A stretch of DNA of 64,000 bases from Rhodoligotrophos sp. CJ14 (GTDB taxonomy: Bacteria > Pseudomonadota > Alphaproteobacteria > Rhizobiales > Im1): positions 3,253,516 through 3,317,515 of the forward strand of contig NZ_CP133319.1 of the NCBI RefSeq assembly GCF_038811545.1. The letters run 5' to 3'. Made by a program: the position numbers and the translations under genes. Each line of letters begins with the position of its first letter. Positions within the stretch are counted from its first letter, which is position 1. Shown here in pieces: positions 7,984 through 17,308 of this stretch. Under the pieces are notes generated by a model that had not been told where the DNA came from, did no database searches, and saw only the letters and a list, made by a program, of their open reading frames with translations.

Positions 7984-8826
7984 TCAGGATTTGGCCCACC
8001 AGCCGTCTATGAACGCGGCCTCGCTGATGCGTCCGCGGAATTCTGCCGGGCGCTTTTCCGCGAATGAGCGCGCTCCCTCAGCGGAATCCGGATGCGCTAA
8101 TGTTGCTGACAGCGCGCGTGATTCCAGCGCATGGGCGATGCGGGGATGGTCTGCGCCCATCATCTTCCAGAGGAGCTGTCGGTTCACGGCAACCGAGACT
8201 GGCGCCGTTTGCTTGACAATGTCCTGCGCCAGGGTCATCGCCTCAGCCAGCAGATGATCGGGTGGCAACACCTTTTGCACCAGCCCGGCTTTCAGTGCCT
8301 CCTCGGCCAATATGAGCCGTCCGGTGATCATCCAGTCGAGCGCCGTCGGGATGCCGACGAGGCGCGGCAGGAACCAGCTCGAGCAGGATTCTGCGACGAT
8401 CCCCCGACGGGAGAACACGAAGCCGAACCGCGCCTCGCTGCTGGCAAAGCGGACGTCCATGGGCAGAAGGAAGGTCGCACCAAACCCCACCGCGACACCG
8501 TTGATCGCACCGATCACCGGCTTGCGCATATCGAAGAGCCTCAGGGTGACCCGTCCGCCGAGGTCGGCCGGCACGCCCTCGCCTGTGGCCGGATCACCGC
8601 CCGATGGCAGGCTGAAGCCGCCGCTCAGGTCGGTGCCAGCGCAAAAGGCTCTGCCGCGCCCGCTGACGACCACCACCCGGACGTCATCATCCTCATCGGC
8701 CCGCGACAGCGCCGCCAGCAGCTCGTCATGGGTCTCCTTCCGCGCCGCGTTCAGCTTCTCCGGCCGGTTCAGCCAGATCGTGACGATACCTGCGGCCTTC
8801 TCATACTCGAGATCCTGATAGCTCAC
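7984..8826 (-). CDS. Enoyl-CoA hydratase/isomerase (crotonase) family protein
   Basis: A 280-residue crotonase. The two oxyanion-hole segments are RAFCAGTDLSGG and INGVAVGFGATFLLP; a glutamate in GIVAESCSSWFLPRLVG sits where crotonases place a catalytic acid. Length is typical. Members hydrate or isomerise acyl-CoA thioesters in beta-oxidation or related routes; the exact reaction cannot be told from sequence. No acyl-CoA ligase or dehydrogenase gene is adjacent, so it appears to be a single-gene unit facing the divergent ureohydrolase gene at 8998. Confidence 0.85.
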   Translation of the reverse strand: MSYQDLEYEKAAGIVTIWLNRPEKLNAARKETHDELLAALSRADEDDDVRVVVVSGRGRAFCAGTDLSGGFSLPSGGDPATGEGVPADLGGRVTLRLFDMRKPVIGAINGVAVGFGATFLLPMDVRFASSEARFGFVFSRRGIVAESCSSWFLPRLVGIPTALDWMITGRLILAEEALKAGLVQKVLPPDHLLAEAMTLAQDIVKQTAPVSVAVNRQLLWKMMGADHPRIAHALESRALSATLAHPDSAEGARSFAEKRPAEFRGRISEAAFIDGWWAKS

Positions 8827-8997
8827 TGCGACGTTCTCCCTGTCGTTGGGCTGTCCACATTAAGACGCTGCTGCCGTTCTCTCTAGTGCCGGCAGCGACG
8901 TTGGAAAAGGCGTGTTCGAAGGGCTTTCGGATTTGCGGCGGCCTGCTAAGCTCTTCTCGCCCAGGGGAGGGCAGCAATAAAGCAGGAGCGATTGATC

Positions 8998-9966
8998 ATG
9001 GCAGCATCCCGCGCTTTCCAGCCCGTAGACTCGTCCGTTACCCCGCGCTATGCGGAGATTGCAACCTTCATGCGGGCGGCGCGGGCCGAAATTGCCCCGC
9101 CACTCGAGATCGCCCTCGCCGGAGTGCCGCTCGATCTCGGTGCGAGCTACCGCTCCGGTGCACGCCAAGGACCGGCTGGGGTCCGCGAAGCCTCGCGGTT
9201 GATCCGCCAAGTCAATCCCACCACCAATGTCGCGCCATACCGGCTGTGCAACATCGCTGATGTGGGCGATGCACCGACCCACCCGCTGAGCGTCGAGCGC
9301 AGCGTTGACCTCATCCAGCAATTCTTCGAGCGCATCCACGCCGCAGGCGCTTGGCCGATCTCCATTGGCGGCGATCATACCGTGCCGCTGCCCATTCTGC
9401 GCGCCATCGCCAAGGACCGCCCCTTGGGCCTGATTCAGATCGATTCCCATGCCGATACTTTCGATGTCTTCATGGGGACGAAATGCAACCATGCCACTTT
9501 CGTGCGAAGGGCGGTCGAAGAGGGCCTGCTTGATCCAAAGCGCATCATCCAGATCGGGCTACGCGGTACCCGCTATGGTGATGACGACATCGTCTTCGGT
9601 CACGAGGCCGGCATCCGAATGGTCAGTATGGACGAATACGAGCAGCTCGGCCGTGCCGCGGTGATCGACGAGATCCGCCGCGTGGTCGGCGATGCCGAGA
9701 CCTATGTCACCATCGACATCGATGGACTGGATCCGAAGGATGCGCCGGGCACCGGCGTTCCCGAGCCTGGCGGCATCGGCATGCGCGACATGCAAATGAT
9801 CTTACGTGCGCTGACGGGCCTCAAAGTGGTCGGCGCCGACATTTGCGAGGTCGTGCCCTCGCTGGACCCGACCGGGATCACCTGCATCAACGCCGCCAAT
9901 CTCATGTTCGAGCTTACCTGCCTTGCTGCAGTCGCGCGCAGTGGCAAGCTCACGGCCGAGGCATAG
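8998..9966 (+). CDS. Ureohydrolase (agmatinase/arginase family), paralogue 1
   Basis: A 322-residue Mn-dependent ureohydrolase. Metal ligands fall in GGDH (H127), DSHAD (D149, H151, D153) and DIDGLDP (D240, D242). The family releases urea from agmatine, guanidinobutyrate and related guanidino compounds. Two motifs differ from well-studied agmatinases: DSHAD for DAHAD, and CNHATF (163-168) where most have a HGT-type motif near the guanidinium. AGGAG at 8984-8988 favours ATG 8998 over the in-frame TTG 8992. A second, distinct paralogue is at 33940. I would not assign agmatine as substrate without assay. Confidence 0.85.
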   Translation: MAASRAFQPVDSSVTPRYAEIATFMRAARAEIAPPLEIALAGVPLDLGASYRSGARQGPAGVREASRLIRQVNPTTNVAPYRLCNIADVGDAPTHPLSVERSVDLIQQFFERIHAAGAWPISIGGDHTVPLPILRAIAKDRPLGLIQIDSHADTFDVFMGTKCNHATFVRRAVEEGLLDPKRIIQIGLRGTRYGDDDIVFGHEAGIRMVSMDEYEQLGRAAVIDEIRRVVGDAETYVTIDIDGLDPKDAPGTGVPEPGGIGMRDMQMILRALTGLKVVGADICEVVPSLDPTGITCINAANLMFELTCLAAVARSGKLTAEA

Positions 9967-9967
9967 A

Positions 9968-10318
9968 CTATCGCTCGAGCAACCGATGCAAGCCGGCCAT
10001 TGCCTCTGCAGCGCCGGTTTGCGCCGCCTTGCTGATTTCGTCGAACTGGCGAACGATCTCGCTGCCCAATGGCGTGAGCCGGGCACCGCCCCGCTCATGC
10101 CCTCCGGCAAAGGTCTCGGCCAGTGGCGCGCCGCAGATCTTGTTGATCTCGTCCAGCAGCAGCCACGCCCGCCGATATGACATGTTCATCGACCTTGCGG
10201 CGGCGGAAATGGATCTATGATGGTCGATCGCTCTGAGCAGACCGATCTTGCCGGGTCCGATCTCGCCTTGCTCGAGCCGGATCTTGATCCATAGCTTCGG
10301 CTCGGATCCGCTCATCAT
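9968..10318 (-). CDS. ModE-type winged-helix DNA-binding protein, single domain
   Basis: A 116-residue protein matching only the N-terminal LysR/ModE-like winged helix: GPGKIGLLRAIDHHRSISAA, then MSYRRAWLLLDEINK, the hallmark of ModE-type regulators, with LTPLGSEIVRQFDEI near the end. The molybdate-binding MOP/TOBE domain of full ModE is absent. GGGGCTCG precedes the tandem ATGs at 10318 and 10315. It follows rsmB by 7 bp on the same strand and meets the ureohydrolase stop 1 bp away. A Mo-box lies before modA at 20635, so it may control molybdate genes in trans; that is inference. Confidence 0.8.
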   Translation of the reverse strand: MMSGSEPKLWIKIRLEQGEIGPGKIGLLRAIDHHRSISAAARSMNMSYRRAWLLLDEINKICGAPLAETFAGGHERGGARLTPLGSEIVRQFDEISKAAQTGAAEAMAGLHRLLER

Positions 10319-10325
10319 CGAGCCC

Positions 10326-11687
10326 CTATTGCCGAACCAGGCGGCAGATATAAAAGCCATCGAGGCCCCGAAGGCCACGATCCTCGTCGATGGTCATGCC
10401 TGGCAGTGTGCGGACATCGCCTGAGCCCGTCAGCGCCTGCGCCAGGCCTCCGATTTCCTCCGCGCCAATGGCGGCACGCTCGGCCGGCAACCCATCGGCG
10501 AGCGCCGCCTCGATGATCTGTTCTCCCTCTTCAGGCTCGAGAGAGCAGGTACAATAGACAATGATACCGCCCGGCTTCACGAGGGAAACGGCTCGGCGCA
10601 ACAGTGCGCTTTGCAGCTTCGTCAGTGCCGTAATTTGCTCCCGCGACTTGGTATAGGGAATGTCCGGGTGCCGCCGGATCGTACCGGTCGCCGAGCAAGG
10701 GGCGTCGAGCAATACCGCATCCACAGGCCCGCCCGTCGCAAAGTCTTCTGCATTGGCGCACACGATCTCGGCCGAAAGGCCTGTCCGCGCGAGATTTCCC
10801 CTGAGCCGCCCCAGCCGCGCCTCGGAGATGTCGACCGCAGTCACCTTCGCGCCCGCGGCCGCAAGCTGCATGGTCTTGCCCCCCGGTGCGGCGCAGAGAT
10901 CGATGACATGCTTACCCCTGACATCCCTCAGGAGGCGCGCTGGCAGGCTGGCTGCCGCATCTTGCACCCACCATTCCCCGGCAGCGAAGCCCTCGAGATC
11001 CTCGATACGTCCGTGCGACTCGCTCAATCGCACCGAGCCTGTGGGCAAGGTGATCCCCCCGAGCCGGCCGGCGAGCTCTGCTGTGTTCCCGTCACGGGGC
11101 GTGAGATCAAGCGCCGGCTCTATCAAGTGAGCCGATGCGATATCGCTGCGGGTCCGCGCCTCGCCATAATGGGAAACCCAGCTGCCCCACAGCCAATCCG
11201 GAGTATTCAGGCGGGCTGCATCTTGTGTGCTGATGAGATCTGGCCCCTCACGCGCGATGCGCCTCAGCATGGCATTGGTCAGACCCTTCAGATACGCAGC
11301 CGCTTTATTCTGCCCGATCAGCGTTACCGCCGTATCGATCGCCGCGTGAGATGGCACGCGCATGAACAGGATCTGGGCGGCGGCCGTGATCCAGACCGGC
11401 AGAGCCTGCTGATCATGCTTTGGGCGGCCACGGGTAAGAAATCCGTTGAGCAGGGCTTCGATCTGCCCTCTGCGCCTTAATGCGACTGCAACAATGGCGC
11501 GCAGCAGCGCCCGGTCACGCGGGCTGAACCCGGCCCCTTGCCCTCGCGCAAGGCTGTCATCCAGCAGATCATCGAGTGGTTGCTGCTTGAACATGACCGC
11601 CGAGAGGAGGCGGGCGGCTTCCCTTCGGACGAGAAGGCCGTCGGCTTGCGGTATCGGGGAGGCGCGGCGGCGCTGATGCATCGACAT
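10326..11687 (-). CDS. rsmB: 16S rRNA (cytosine-5)-methyltransferase RsmB
   Basis: A 453-residue Sun/RsmB-type methyltransferase. Residues 20-155 are the NusB-like RNA-binding domain; the SAM-binding motif is VIDLCAAPGGKTMQLA; the two catalytic cysteines lie in DAPCSATGTIRRHPD and VYCTCSLEPEEGEQ. RsmB methylates C967 of 16S rRNA (E. coli numbering). Followed directly by the ModE-like gene on the same strand and preceded 77 bp upstream by htpX, so these three may form a loose operon. Confidence 0.93.
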   Translation of the reverse strand: MSMHQRRRASPIPQADGLLVRREAARLLSAVMFKQQPLDDLLDDSLARGQGAGFSPRDRALLRAIVAVALRRRGQIEALLNGFLTRGRPKHDQQALPVWITAAAQILFMRVPSHAAIDTAVTLIGQNKAAAYLKGLTNAMLRRIAREGPDLISTQDAARLNTPDWLWGSWVSHYGEARTRSDIASAHLIEPALDLTPRDGNTAELAGRLGGITLPTGSVRLSESHGRIEDLEGFAAGEWWVQDAAASLPARLLRDVRGKHVIDLCAAPGGKTMQLAAAGAKVTAVDISEARLGRLRGNLARTGLSAEIVCANAEDFATGGPVDAVLLDAPCSATGTIRRHPDIPYTKSREQITALTKLQSALLRRAVSLVKPGGIIVYCTCSLEPEEGEQIIEAALADGLPAERAAIGAEEIGGLAQALTGSGDVRTLPGMTIDEDRGLRGLDGFYICRLVRQ

Positions 11688-11764
11688 CCAGCTTGTCTAG
11701 ATCGGGTGAAGTCCGAGTTCAACGGATGCTTCGAGCCGCCACGCGATCAGGGTCGTGGGCTCGC

Positions 11765-12721
11765 TCAGCCCCAAGGGCCTTGCCGCCGCCCTCCGCTGCC
11801 CCATGGGCCGGTGCTCCACGAACCTGTTGCAGGTTCGGGAGTGGCGGGTTCCGCCGTGAAGCTGCTGGTGCGCCCACCCATCTGTGCGGCCAGCTCGCGA
11901 AGTGCCGCAATCCGGTTCTCGGTATTGGGGTGGGTTGAGAAGAGATTGTCCATCCGGGCGCCTGAGAGCGGGTTGATGATGAATATATGTGCGGTCGCCG
12001 GATGCGTCTCCGCCTCCATATTGGGAATGCGATGCGCCGCGCTCGAAATCTTGGCGAGCGCGGATGCCAGCCACATCGGCTGACCACAGATCTCGGCGCC
12101 CGCCCGGTCAGCCGCATATTCCCGCGTCCGGCTGATGGCCAACTGCACCACCATGGCGGCCAGCGGCGCCACGATCATCATGACCAGCGTTCCAACGACG
12201 CCGAACGGATTGTCGCGATCGCGGCTGCCACCGAAGAACATCGCGAAATTGGCGAGCATAGAGATGGCGCCCGCAAACGTCGCCGTGATCGTCATGATCA
12301 GAGTGTCGTGATTGCGGATATGAGCAAGCTCATGGGCCATGACCCCGGCGATTTCCTCGCGCGACAGCGTCTGCAGCAAGCCGGTTGAGGCGGCGACCGC
12401 CGCATTCTGCGGATTGCGTCCGGTGGCGAAGGCATTCGGCTGTGGATTGTCGATGACATAGACCCTGGGCATCGGCAGCCCGGCCCGCTGGGCGAGCTCG
12501 CGCACGATGCCGTAATATTCCGGAGCGGTGCGCTCATCCACTTCCTGCGCCCCGTACATCCGCAGGACCATCTTGTCCGAATTCCAGTAAGAGAACAGGT
12601 TCATGCCCAGCGCCATGACGAAGGCGATGAGCATGCCGTTCTGGCCGCCGATCACGGCACCGACGCCCATGAAGAGCGCGGTCATGCCGGCAAGCAGGAT
12701 GGCGGTCTTGAGGTAGTTCAT
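11765..12721 (-). CDS. htpX: Membrane zinc metalloprotease HtpX (M48)
   Basis: A 318-residue M48 peptidase starting [17 protein letters not shown] with two N-terminal membrane segments. The zinc motif HELAH is at 130-134, followed by two more predicted helices ([37 protein letters not shown]). HtpX degrades misfolded inner-membrane proteins together with FtsH. The C-terminal tail is rich in Pro/Gly/Thr. ATG 12721 is chosen because it begins the conserved N-terminus; an upstream in-frame extension to 12811 lacks family residues. Divergent from the DUF1674 gene. Confidence 0.93.
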   Translation of the reverse strand: MNYLKTAILLAGMTALFMGVGAVIGGQNGMLIAFVMALGMNLFSYWNSDKMVLRMYGAQEVDERTAPEYYGIVRELAQRAGLPMPRVYVIDNPQPNAFATGRNPQNAAVAASTGLLQTLSREEIAGVMAHELAHIRNHDTLIMTITATFAGAISMLANFAMFFGGSRDRDNPFGVVGTLVMMIVAPLAAMVVQLAISRTREYAADRAGAEICGQPMWLASALAKISSAAHRIPNMEAETHPATAHIFIINPLSGARMDNLFSTHPNTENRIAALRELAAQMGGRTSSFTAEPATPEPATGSWSTGPWGSGGRRQGPWG

Positions 12722-12822
12722 GGTACTGACGAAACCTCGTTGACAGTCCTTCGGCCCACGCGGCTTGAGGCCGCGGGTCGGTGCCCGTATATGTTGGTTG
12801 TCCCGGCACAAACAGCAAGCGG

Positions 12823-13035
12823 ATGCAACTCATGAGCGATGAACCGGATGCCACTGGCCCTCGCGGCGATCTTCCCCCGGCCGCTCTTCGCGCGCTTGCG
12901 GAGGCTGCGGAGCGCCGCGCCCAGGCTGAGCGGCGACCACAGCCCAAGCGTCCCAAAGAATTGAACGGTCCCCAGGGCCCTGAGCCGACACGCTATGGCG
13001 ACTGGGAGTCCAAGGGAATCGCTAGCGATTTTTAA
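12823..13035 (+). CDS. DUF1674 protein (SDHAF4-like succinate dehydrogenase assembly factor)
   Basis: A small 70-residue protein with a charged, low-complexity N-terminal half and the conserved C-terminal signature [15 protein letters not shown], which defines DUF1674 / SDHAF4. Mitochondrial SDHAF4 binds flavinylated SdhA and assists complex II assembly; the bacterial role is inferred from homology. ATG 12823 and ATG 12832 (MSDEPDA) are both possible starts; neither has a strong ribosome site. Divergent from htpX with a 101-bp shared upstream region. Confidence 0.8.
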   Translation: MQLMSDEPDATGPRGDLPPAALRALAEAAERRAQAERRPQPKRPKELNGPQGPEPTRYGDWESKGIASDF

Positions 13036-13143
13036 CCATAGCGACGCACTGGCGATGATTTCGTAAGCTAATAGTCCTATTCCTGCACCCATCAGGGCCG
13101 TGCAAAAGCGGCTGGCTGTCAGTCTGCCGGGGGGAGCGAGGCA

Positions 13144-15153
13144 GTGGCGGAATTCGGGGATACCTCAGAAGAGCCGGGCGGCCGGCCCGTCGATATCTTT
13201 GATATGGACGAGGCTGGCAGCGACACTCCATGGACGTCGAGCCTTGCCCGCAGCGGCTATCTCGAGCTCGCCACGATGGCAGCGGGCTATGCCGCCTATC
13301 ACTGGGACGTCCCCAATGATGTTCTGAGCTGGAGCGCCAATGCCGCTGCCATTCTCGGCGTGGAGGAGCGCTGGCTGGCCAGCAATCTCGCTTATGCGAG
13401 CCTCATGGCTCAGGATGGCGCCACGAGCCGGTATGATGCCGTCCACTTGTCGTCCGACCCGGATGACGGTGCCGGCGTTCCATTCAGGACCGAGTATCGG
13501 CTGCGGCAAACGGCCGGTGGTTCGCGGCTCATCTGGGTTGAGGACTCCGGCAGGTGGTTTGCCGGTCTCGATGGACGGCCCGCCCATGTCTTCGGCGTCG
13601 TGCGTTTGGTTGATGAGCGCCGCCGCCAGGAGGAGCGCCTGCGCTATCTGAGCTCACATGATTCCTTGACCGGGCTGATGAACCGGGAGTTGATTGTCGA
13701 AAAGCTGAGCGCCGCCCTGGGGCGTGCGAAGAGCTCGGCCGAAACCAGCGCCCTGCTGATGTTGTCGGTCGACAATCTGCAGGCGATCAACGAGATTTTC
13801 GGCTCGGATGTCGCCGACAATGTCATCCGCAAGGTTGGTCGGCTCATTGCCAGGGTGATGCGCTCGGGCGACCATCTCGGCCGCTATGCAGGCAACAAGC
13901 TCGCCCTGGTGCTCAGGAATTGCGCCGACGAAGAGATGCGCATCGCCAGCCAGCGATTTCTTGATGCCGTTCGGGATACGGTGATCTCCACCCCCTACGG
14001 CCCCGTCTGGGCGACGGTTTCGATTGGCGGTGTGAGCCTGCATGCGGGGATCGAAACCGCCAAGCAGGCGCTAACGAGCGCCGAGCACGCCCTCTCTCGC
14101 GCACGCGGGCTTGCATCCGGGCGCTTCTTTGCCAGCGATGTTCAGGACAAGTGGCCCAGCGTACATCGCCAGAATCTGGACCAGGCCGCTATCGTGCTGC
14201 GGGCGCTTCAGGAAAACCAGATCATCCTCGCCTGCGAGCCCATCCTGCGGCCGGGCGACGGATCGGTGGTGATGCACGATGTGGTGCCGCATATTCCAGC
14301 CGGTGTCGTGCCCTTTGGATCGTCCCCGCTGGAGCTGATCGGCATCTGCCGCAAGCTGGGACTGATCAGTCTGGTTGAAGTCGATGTGCTGCGTGGAGCC
14401 CTGGCGATGGCCAGCGCAGACCCCGAGCTGTCATTGAGCGCGACATTCTCGCTGGCAACCATAGAGATGCCCCGTGCTCGCGCACAGATTATCGATGCGC
14501 TCCAGGAGGCGGGTGATGCGGCGGAACGACTGGTCATTGATGTGCCCATCTCCGCCATGGTGGTCAATCCGGCGATCGTGCGCGCCTTCCTGGAAGATGT
14601 TCAACGGCGCAAGGCAAGGGTGGCCTTGAGCGATTTCGGCCTCGACGGGCTTCCATTGAGCCAGATGGATGAGACCCTTGGCTCATTCGTCAGGCTGGAT
14701 GGCCAGCTCCTTCGTGAAGCCAGTCGGTCGCGGATGACACGGGCGCGCCTCAAGACAGCCATGGAAATCGCCCGCAGCTTCAATGCGGAAATTATTGGTC
14801 TCGATCTGGACAAAGACGCCGACGCGCAGTTGATCGCCGACTACGGCATCGATCTGATTTGCGCGCGGATGACATCTGAGCCGGCAACTGGGGTGCCTTT
14901 AGCCGCGGGGTCGGCAGTGGAAGAGCCGCAGCCAATAGCAGACCTCGCGCCGCTTCGCCGGGAGGTGTCATCGCTGAAAGCCGCTCTCGCCGAGCTCAAC
15001 AGTCGCCTGGCGGCACGTGCCGCCCTTAACGATCGCGCAAGATCTGAAGAGCCAGCGGCTGCTCTATCCAACACCCAGGCTCCGACCGGCAATTCGTCCG
15101 GTGGCCCGCGCGAGCCTCAAAGCCAGCCGGGAAGTCCTCTGCCTACCGCTTGA
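13144..15153 (+). CDS. PAS-GGDEF-EAL protein with both catalytic signatures degenerate
   Basis: A 669-residue protein from GTG 13144, preceded by GGGGGAGCGAGG. Residues 45-160 are PAS-like, 165-330 GGDEF-like (SSHDSLTGLMNRELI start, ISIGG-type end) and 345-600 EAL-like; a hydrophilic tail follows. The GGDEF motif reads AGNKL (249-253) and the EAL region reads ACEPILR followed by MHDVVPH where ExLxR is expected, so neither cyclase nor phosphodiesterase activity is likely. The protein is more plausibly a c-di-GMP sensor or a scaffold. The 3' end overlaps the convergent phaR gene by 11 bp. Confidence 0.85.
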   Translation: MAEFGDTSEEPGGRPVDIFDMDEAGSDTPWTSSLARSGYLELATMAAGYAAYHWDVPNDVLSWSANAAAILGVEERWLASNLAYASLMAQDGATSRYDAVHLSSDPDDGAGVPFRTEYRLRQTAGGSRLIWVEDSGRWFAGLDGRPAHVFGVVRLVDERRRQEERLRYLSSHDSLTGLMNRELIVEKLSAALGRAKSSAETSALLMLSVDNLQAINEIFGSDVADNVIRKVGRLIARVMRSGDHLGRYAGNKLALVLRNCADEEMRIASQRFLDAVRDTVISTPYGPVWATVSIGGVSLHAGIETAKQALTSAEHALSRARGLASGRFFASDVQDKWPSVHRQNLDQAAIVLRALQENQIILACEPILRPGDGSVVMHDVVPHIPAGVVPFGSSPLELIGICRKLGLISLVEVDVLRGALAMASADPELSLSATFSLATIEMPRARAQIIDALQEAGDAAERLVIDVPISAMVVNPAIVRAFLEDVQRRKARVALSDFGLDGLPLSQMDETLGSFVRLDGQLLREASRSRMTRARLKTAMEIARSFNAEIIGLDLDKDADAQLIADYGIDLICARMTSEPATGVPLAAGSAVEEPQPIADLAPLRREVSSLKAALAELNSRLAARAALNDRARSEEPAAALSNTQAPTGNSSGGPREPQSQPGSPLPTA

Positions 15154-15766
15154 GCTTTGCAAGCGCATCGATCTGGCGCTGCATTGCACTCAACTGCTCC
15201 TTGAGCAGGCGCATTTCCTCACTCGCTGCGTCCGCCGTCTCGGGTTTGCGCTGGTCGGGAGCCTTCTGCTCGTTTTCGGCCGCAGGCTGCGCGCCCGACA
15301 GCACGGCGAAAGGATTGAACATCGACAATGCCTTCTCGAACATCGTGATGTTGTGGCGGGTCTGTTCCTCGATCATTTTGAAGGGATCCCCGCCGAGCGC
15401 CTGCGCGAACTGCTTGCGGAAATTCTCCTGTTCCCTGGAGAGCGCCTCGATGCTGAACTCCAGGTAGCGCGGTACCAGCGATTGCATATTGTCGCCATAG
15501 TACCGGATGAGCTGACGCAAGAACCGGATTGGCAAGAGGTTCTGCTCGCCCTTGTTCTCCTCCTCGAAGATGATCTGCGTGAGCACCGAGCGGGTGATAT
15601 CCTCGCCGGTCTTGGCGTCATACACCGCGAAATCGAGGCCCTGCTTCACCATTCCAGCCAAGTCATCGAGCGTCACATAGGAGCTGGTGGCGGTATTGTA
15701 GAGCCTCCTGTTCGCGTATTTCTTTATCGTTATCGGCTTTCCGTCAGGCCTTGCGTCCTGGTCCAC
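15143..15766 (-). CDS. phaR: Polyhydroxyalkanoate synthesis repressor PhaR
   Basis: A 207-residue regulator. The N-terminal PHB/PHA accumulation DNA-binding domain (KPITIKKYANRRLYNTATSS, then YVTLDDLA) is unmistakable, followed by the PHB_acc segments and a C-terminal coiled region (EEMRLLKEQLSAMQRQ). PhaR binds PHB granules and DNA, derepressing phasin and other PHA genes when polymer accumulates. GTG 15766 with AAGGA upstream is preferred; an in-frame ATG at 15835 adds a non-conserved extension. Divergent from phaA-phaB, with a 247-bp shared regulatory region. Confidence 0.92.
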   Translation of the reverse strand: MDQDARPDGKPITIKKYANRRLYNTATSSYVTLDDLAGMVKQGLDFAVYDAKTGEDITRSVLTQIIFEEENKGEQNLLPIRFLRQLIRYYGDNMQSLVPRYLEFSIEALSREQENFRKQFAQALGGDPFKMIEEQTRHNITMFEKALSMFNPFAVLSGAQPAAENEQKAPDQRKPETADAASEEMRLLKEQLSAMQRQIDALAKLKR

Positions 15767-16013
15767 GAGGCACAATCCTTCTTTACCGTGGGATGCGTGG
15801 GCGCGCTCCCGGTTTCGCCGTAAAGCAACCGCCATATATTTTCGCAGGGCACAATGCCGTTGTGCAAGGCCAATCGAAGATATCGTTGATGGTCACTCGG
15901 TTAGCTTGCATTCGCGCTTCCGTTGCCGCAATGGGTGAGTAGGTAGGCTCGGGTGGAAGCACATGGGGCACGGCCGGTGAGAGCATATCGGCGCATGTCA
16001 AGAGGAGGTTCGG

Positions 16014-17198
16014 ATGACGGAAAAAGACCACGTGGTGATCGTGTCGGCACAGCGTACACCGGTTGGCGCCTTCAATGGTGCTTTCGCATCAGTGCCGGCT
16101 CATGAGCTTGGCGCTGTGGCGATCCGCGCTGCCTTGGAGAAGGCGGGCGTTGCGGCTGACGAGGTCGATGAGGTCATCATGGGCCAGGTTTTAACCGCCG
16201 CGGCAGGCCAGAACCCGGCCCGCCAGGCCGCTATGGCCGCTGGTGTGCCGAAGGAAGCGACCGCCTGGGTGGTCAATCAGGTCTGCGGCTCGGGCTTGCG
16301 GTCGGTCGCCTTGGGCTTGCAGCAGATCGTGACGGGAGATGCCGGGATCATCGTCGCCGGTGGCCAGGAGAGCATGTCGCTCAGTCCGCACGCCGCTCAT
16401 CTCCGCACCGCACACAAGATGGGCGACTATCAGATGATCGACACGATGATCAAGGATGGTCTGTGGGATGCATTTCACGGCTATCACATGGGCAACACTG
16501 CCGAAAATGTCGCAAATCAGTGGCAGATTACCCGCGAGATGCAGGATGAGTTTGCTGTTCGCTCTCAAAACAAGGCGGAGGATGCCCAGAAGAGCGGGCG
16601 GTTCAAGGACGAGATCGCGCCGGTGACGATCAAGGAGCGCAAGGGCGACCGAGTGGTATCCGAGGACGAATATATTCGCCACGGCGCGAATCTTGAGACC
16701 ATGCAAAAGCTGCGGCCGGCCTTCGTCAAGGATGGCACCGTGACCGCCGGCAACGCCTCGGGCATCAATGATGGCGCGGTGGCGCTCGTTCTGATGAGTG
16801 CGAACGAGGCCGAGCGGCGTGGGCTTGAGCCTCTTGCGCGAATCGCGTCCTGGGCCACTGCGGGCGTTGATCCCCAGGTTATGGGCTCCGGCCCGATCCC
16901 CGCTTCCCGCAAGGCCTTGGCGAAGGCCGGCTGGAAGCCATCCGATCTCGATCGGATCGAGGCGAACGAGGCGTTTGCCGCCCAAGCCTGCGCGGTGAAC
17001 AAGGACATGGGCTGGGATACGGATCGTGTGAATGTCAATGGCGGGTCTATCGCCATCGGGCACCCGATCGGCGCCTCCGGCGCGCGGATCCTCACAACGC
17101 TCTTGCACGAAATGAAACGCTCGGATGCAAAGCGCGGCTTGGCCACTCTCTGCATCGGTGGCGGTATGGGGATCGCAATGTGTGTTGAACGAGACTAG
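16014..17198 (+). CDS. phaA: Acetyl-CoA acetyltransferase (beta-ketothiolase)
   Basis: A 394-residue thiolase. The nucleophilic cysteine is in [14 protein letters not shown], the second histidine in [19 protein letters not shown], and the C-terminal [14 protein letters not shown] holds the acid-base cysteine. It condenses two acetyl-CoA to acetoacetyl-CoA. The ribosome site is strong (AAGAGGAGG, ATG 16014). It is followed by the acetoacetyl-CoA reductase gene and diverges from phaR, the standard rhizobial PHB precursor operon; no PHA synthase gene lies in this window. Confidence 0.95.
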   Translation: MTEKDHVVIVSAQRTPVGAFNGAFASVPAHELGAVAIRAALEKAGVAADEVDEVIMGQVLTAAAGQNPARQAAMAAGVPKEATAWVVNQVCGSGLRSVALGLQQIVTGDAGIIVAGGQESMSLSPHAAHLRTAHKMGDYQMIDTMIKDGLWDAFHGYHMGNTAENVANQWQITREMQDEFAVRSQNKAEDAQKSGRFKDEIAPVTIKERKGDRVVSEDEYIRHGANLETMQKLRPAFVKDGTVTAGNASGINDGAVALVLMSANEAERRGLEPLARIASWATAGVDPQVMGSGPIPASRKALAKAGWKPSDLDRIEANEAFAAQACAVNKDMGWDTDRVNVNGGSIAIGHPIGASGARILTTLLHEMKRSDAKRGLATLCIGGGMGIAMCVERD

Positions 17199-17238
17199 CC
17201 AGATCTGCGTTCATCGCAGACGGCTGATTGGCGTGAGC

Positions 17239-17275
17239 CATGCCCGGAACATGACGAAGCAGCAGGCCGGGCATG
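17239..17275 (+). other. Hairpin in the phaA-phaB intergenic region
   Basis: CATGCCCGG (17239-17247) pairs perfectly with CCGGGCATG (17267-17275), a 9-bp stem with a 19-nt loop, 33 bp upstream of the phaB start. There is no U-run, so it is unlikely to terminate fully; a processing or mRNA stability element is possible. Confidence 0.4.
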
Positions 17276-17308
17276 CCTCGCGGGACCTTGGGGTAGGGAG
17301 ATTGGTCT

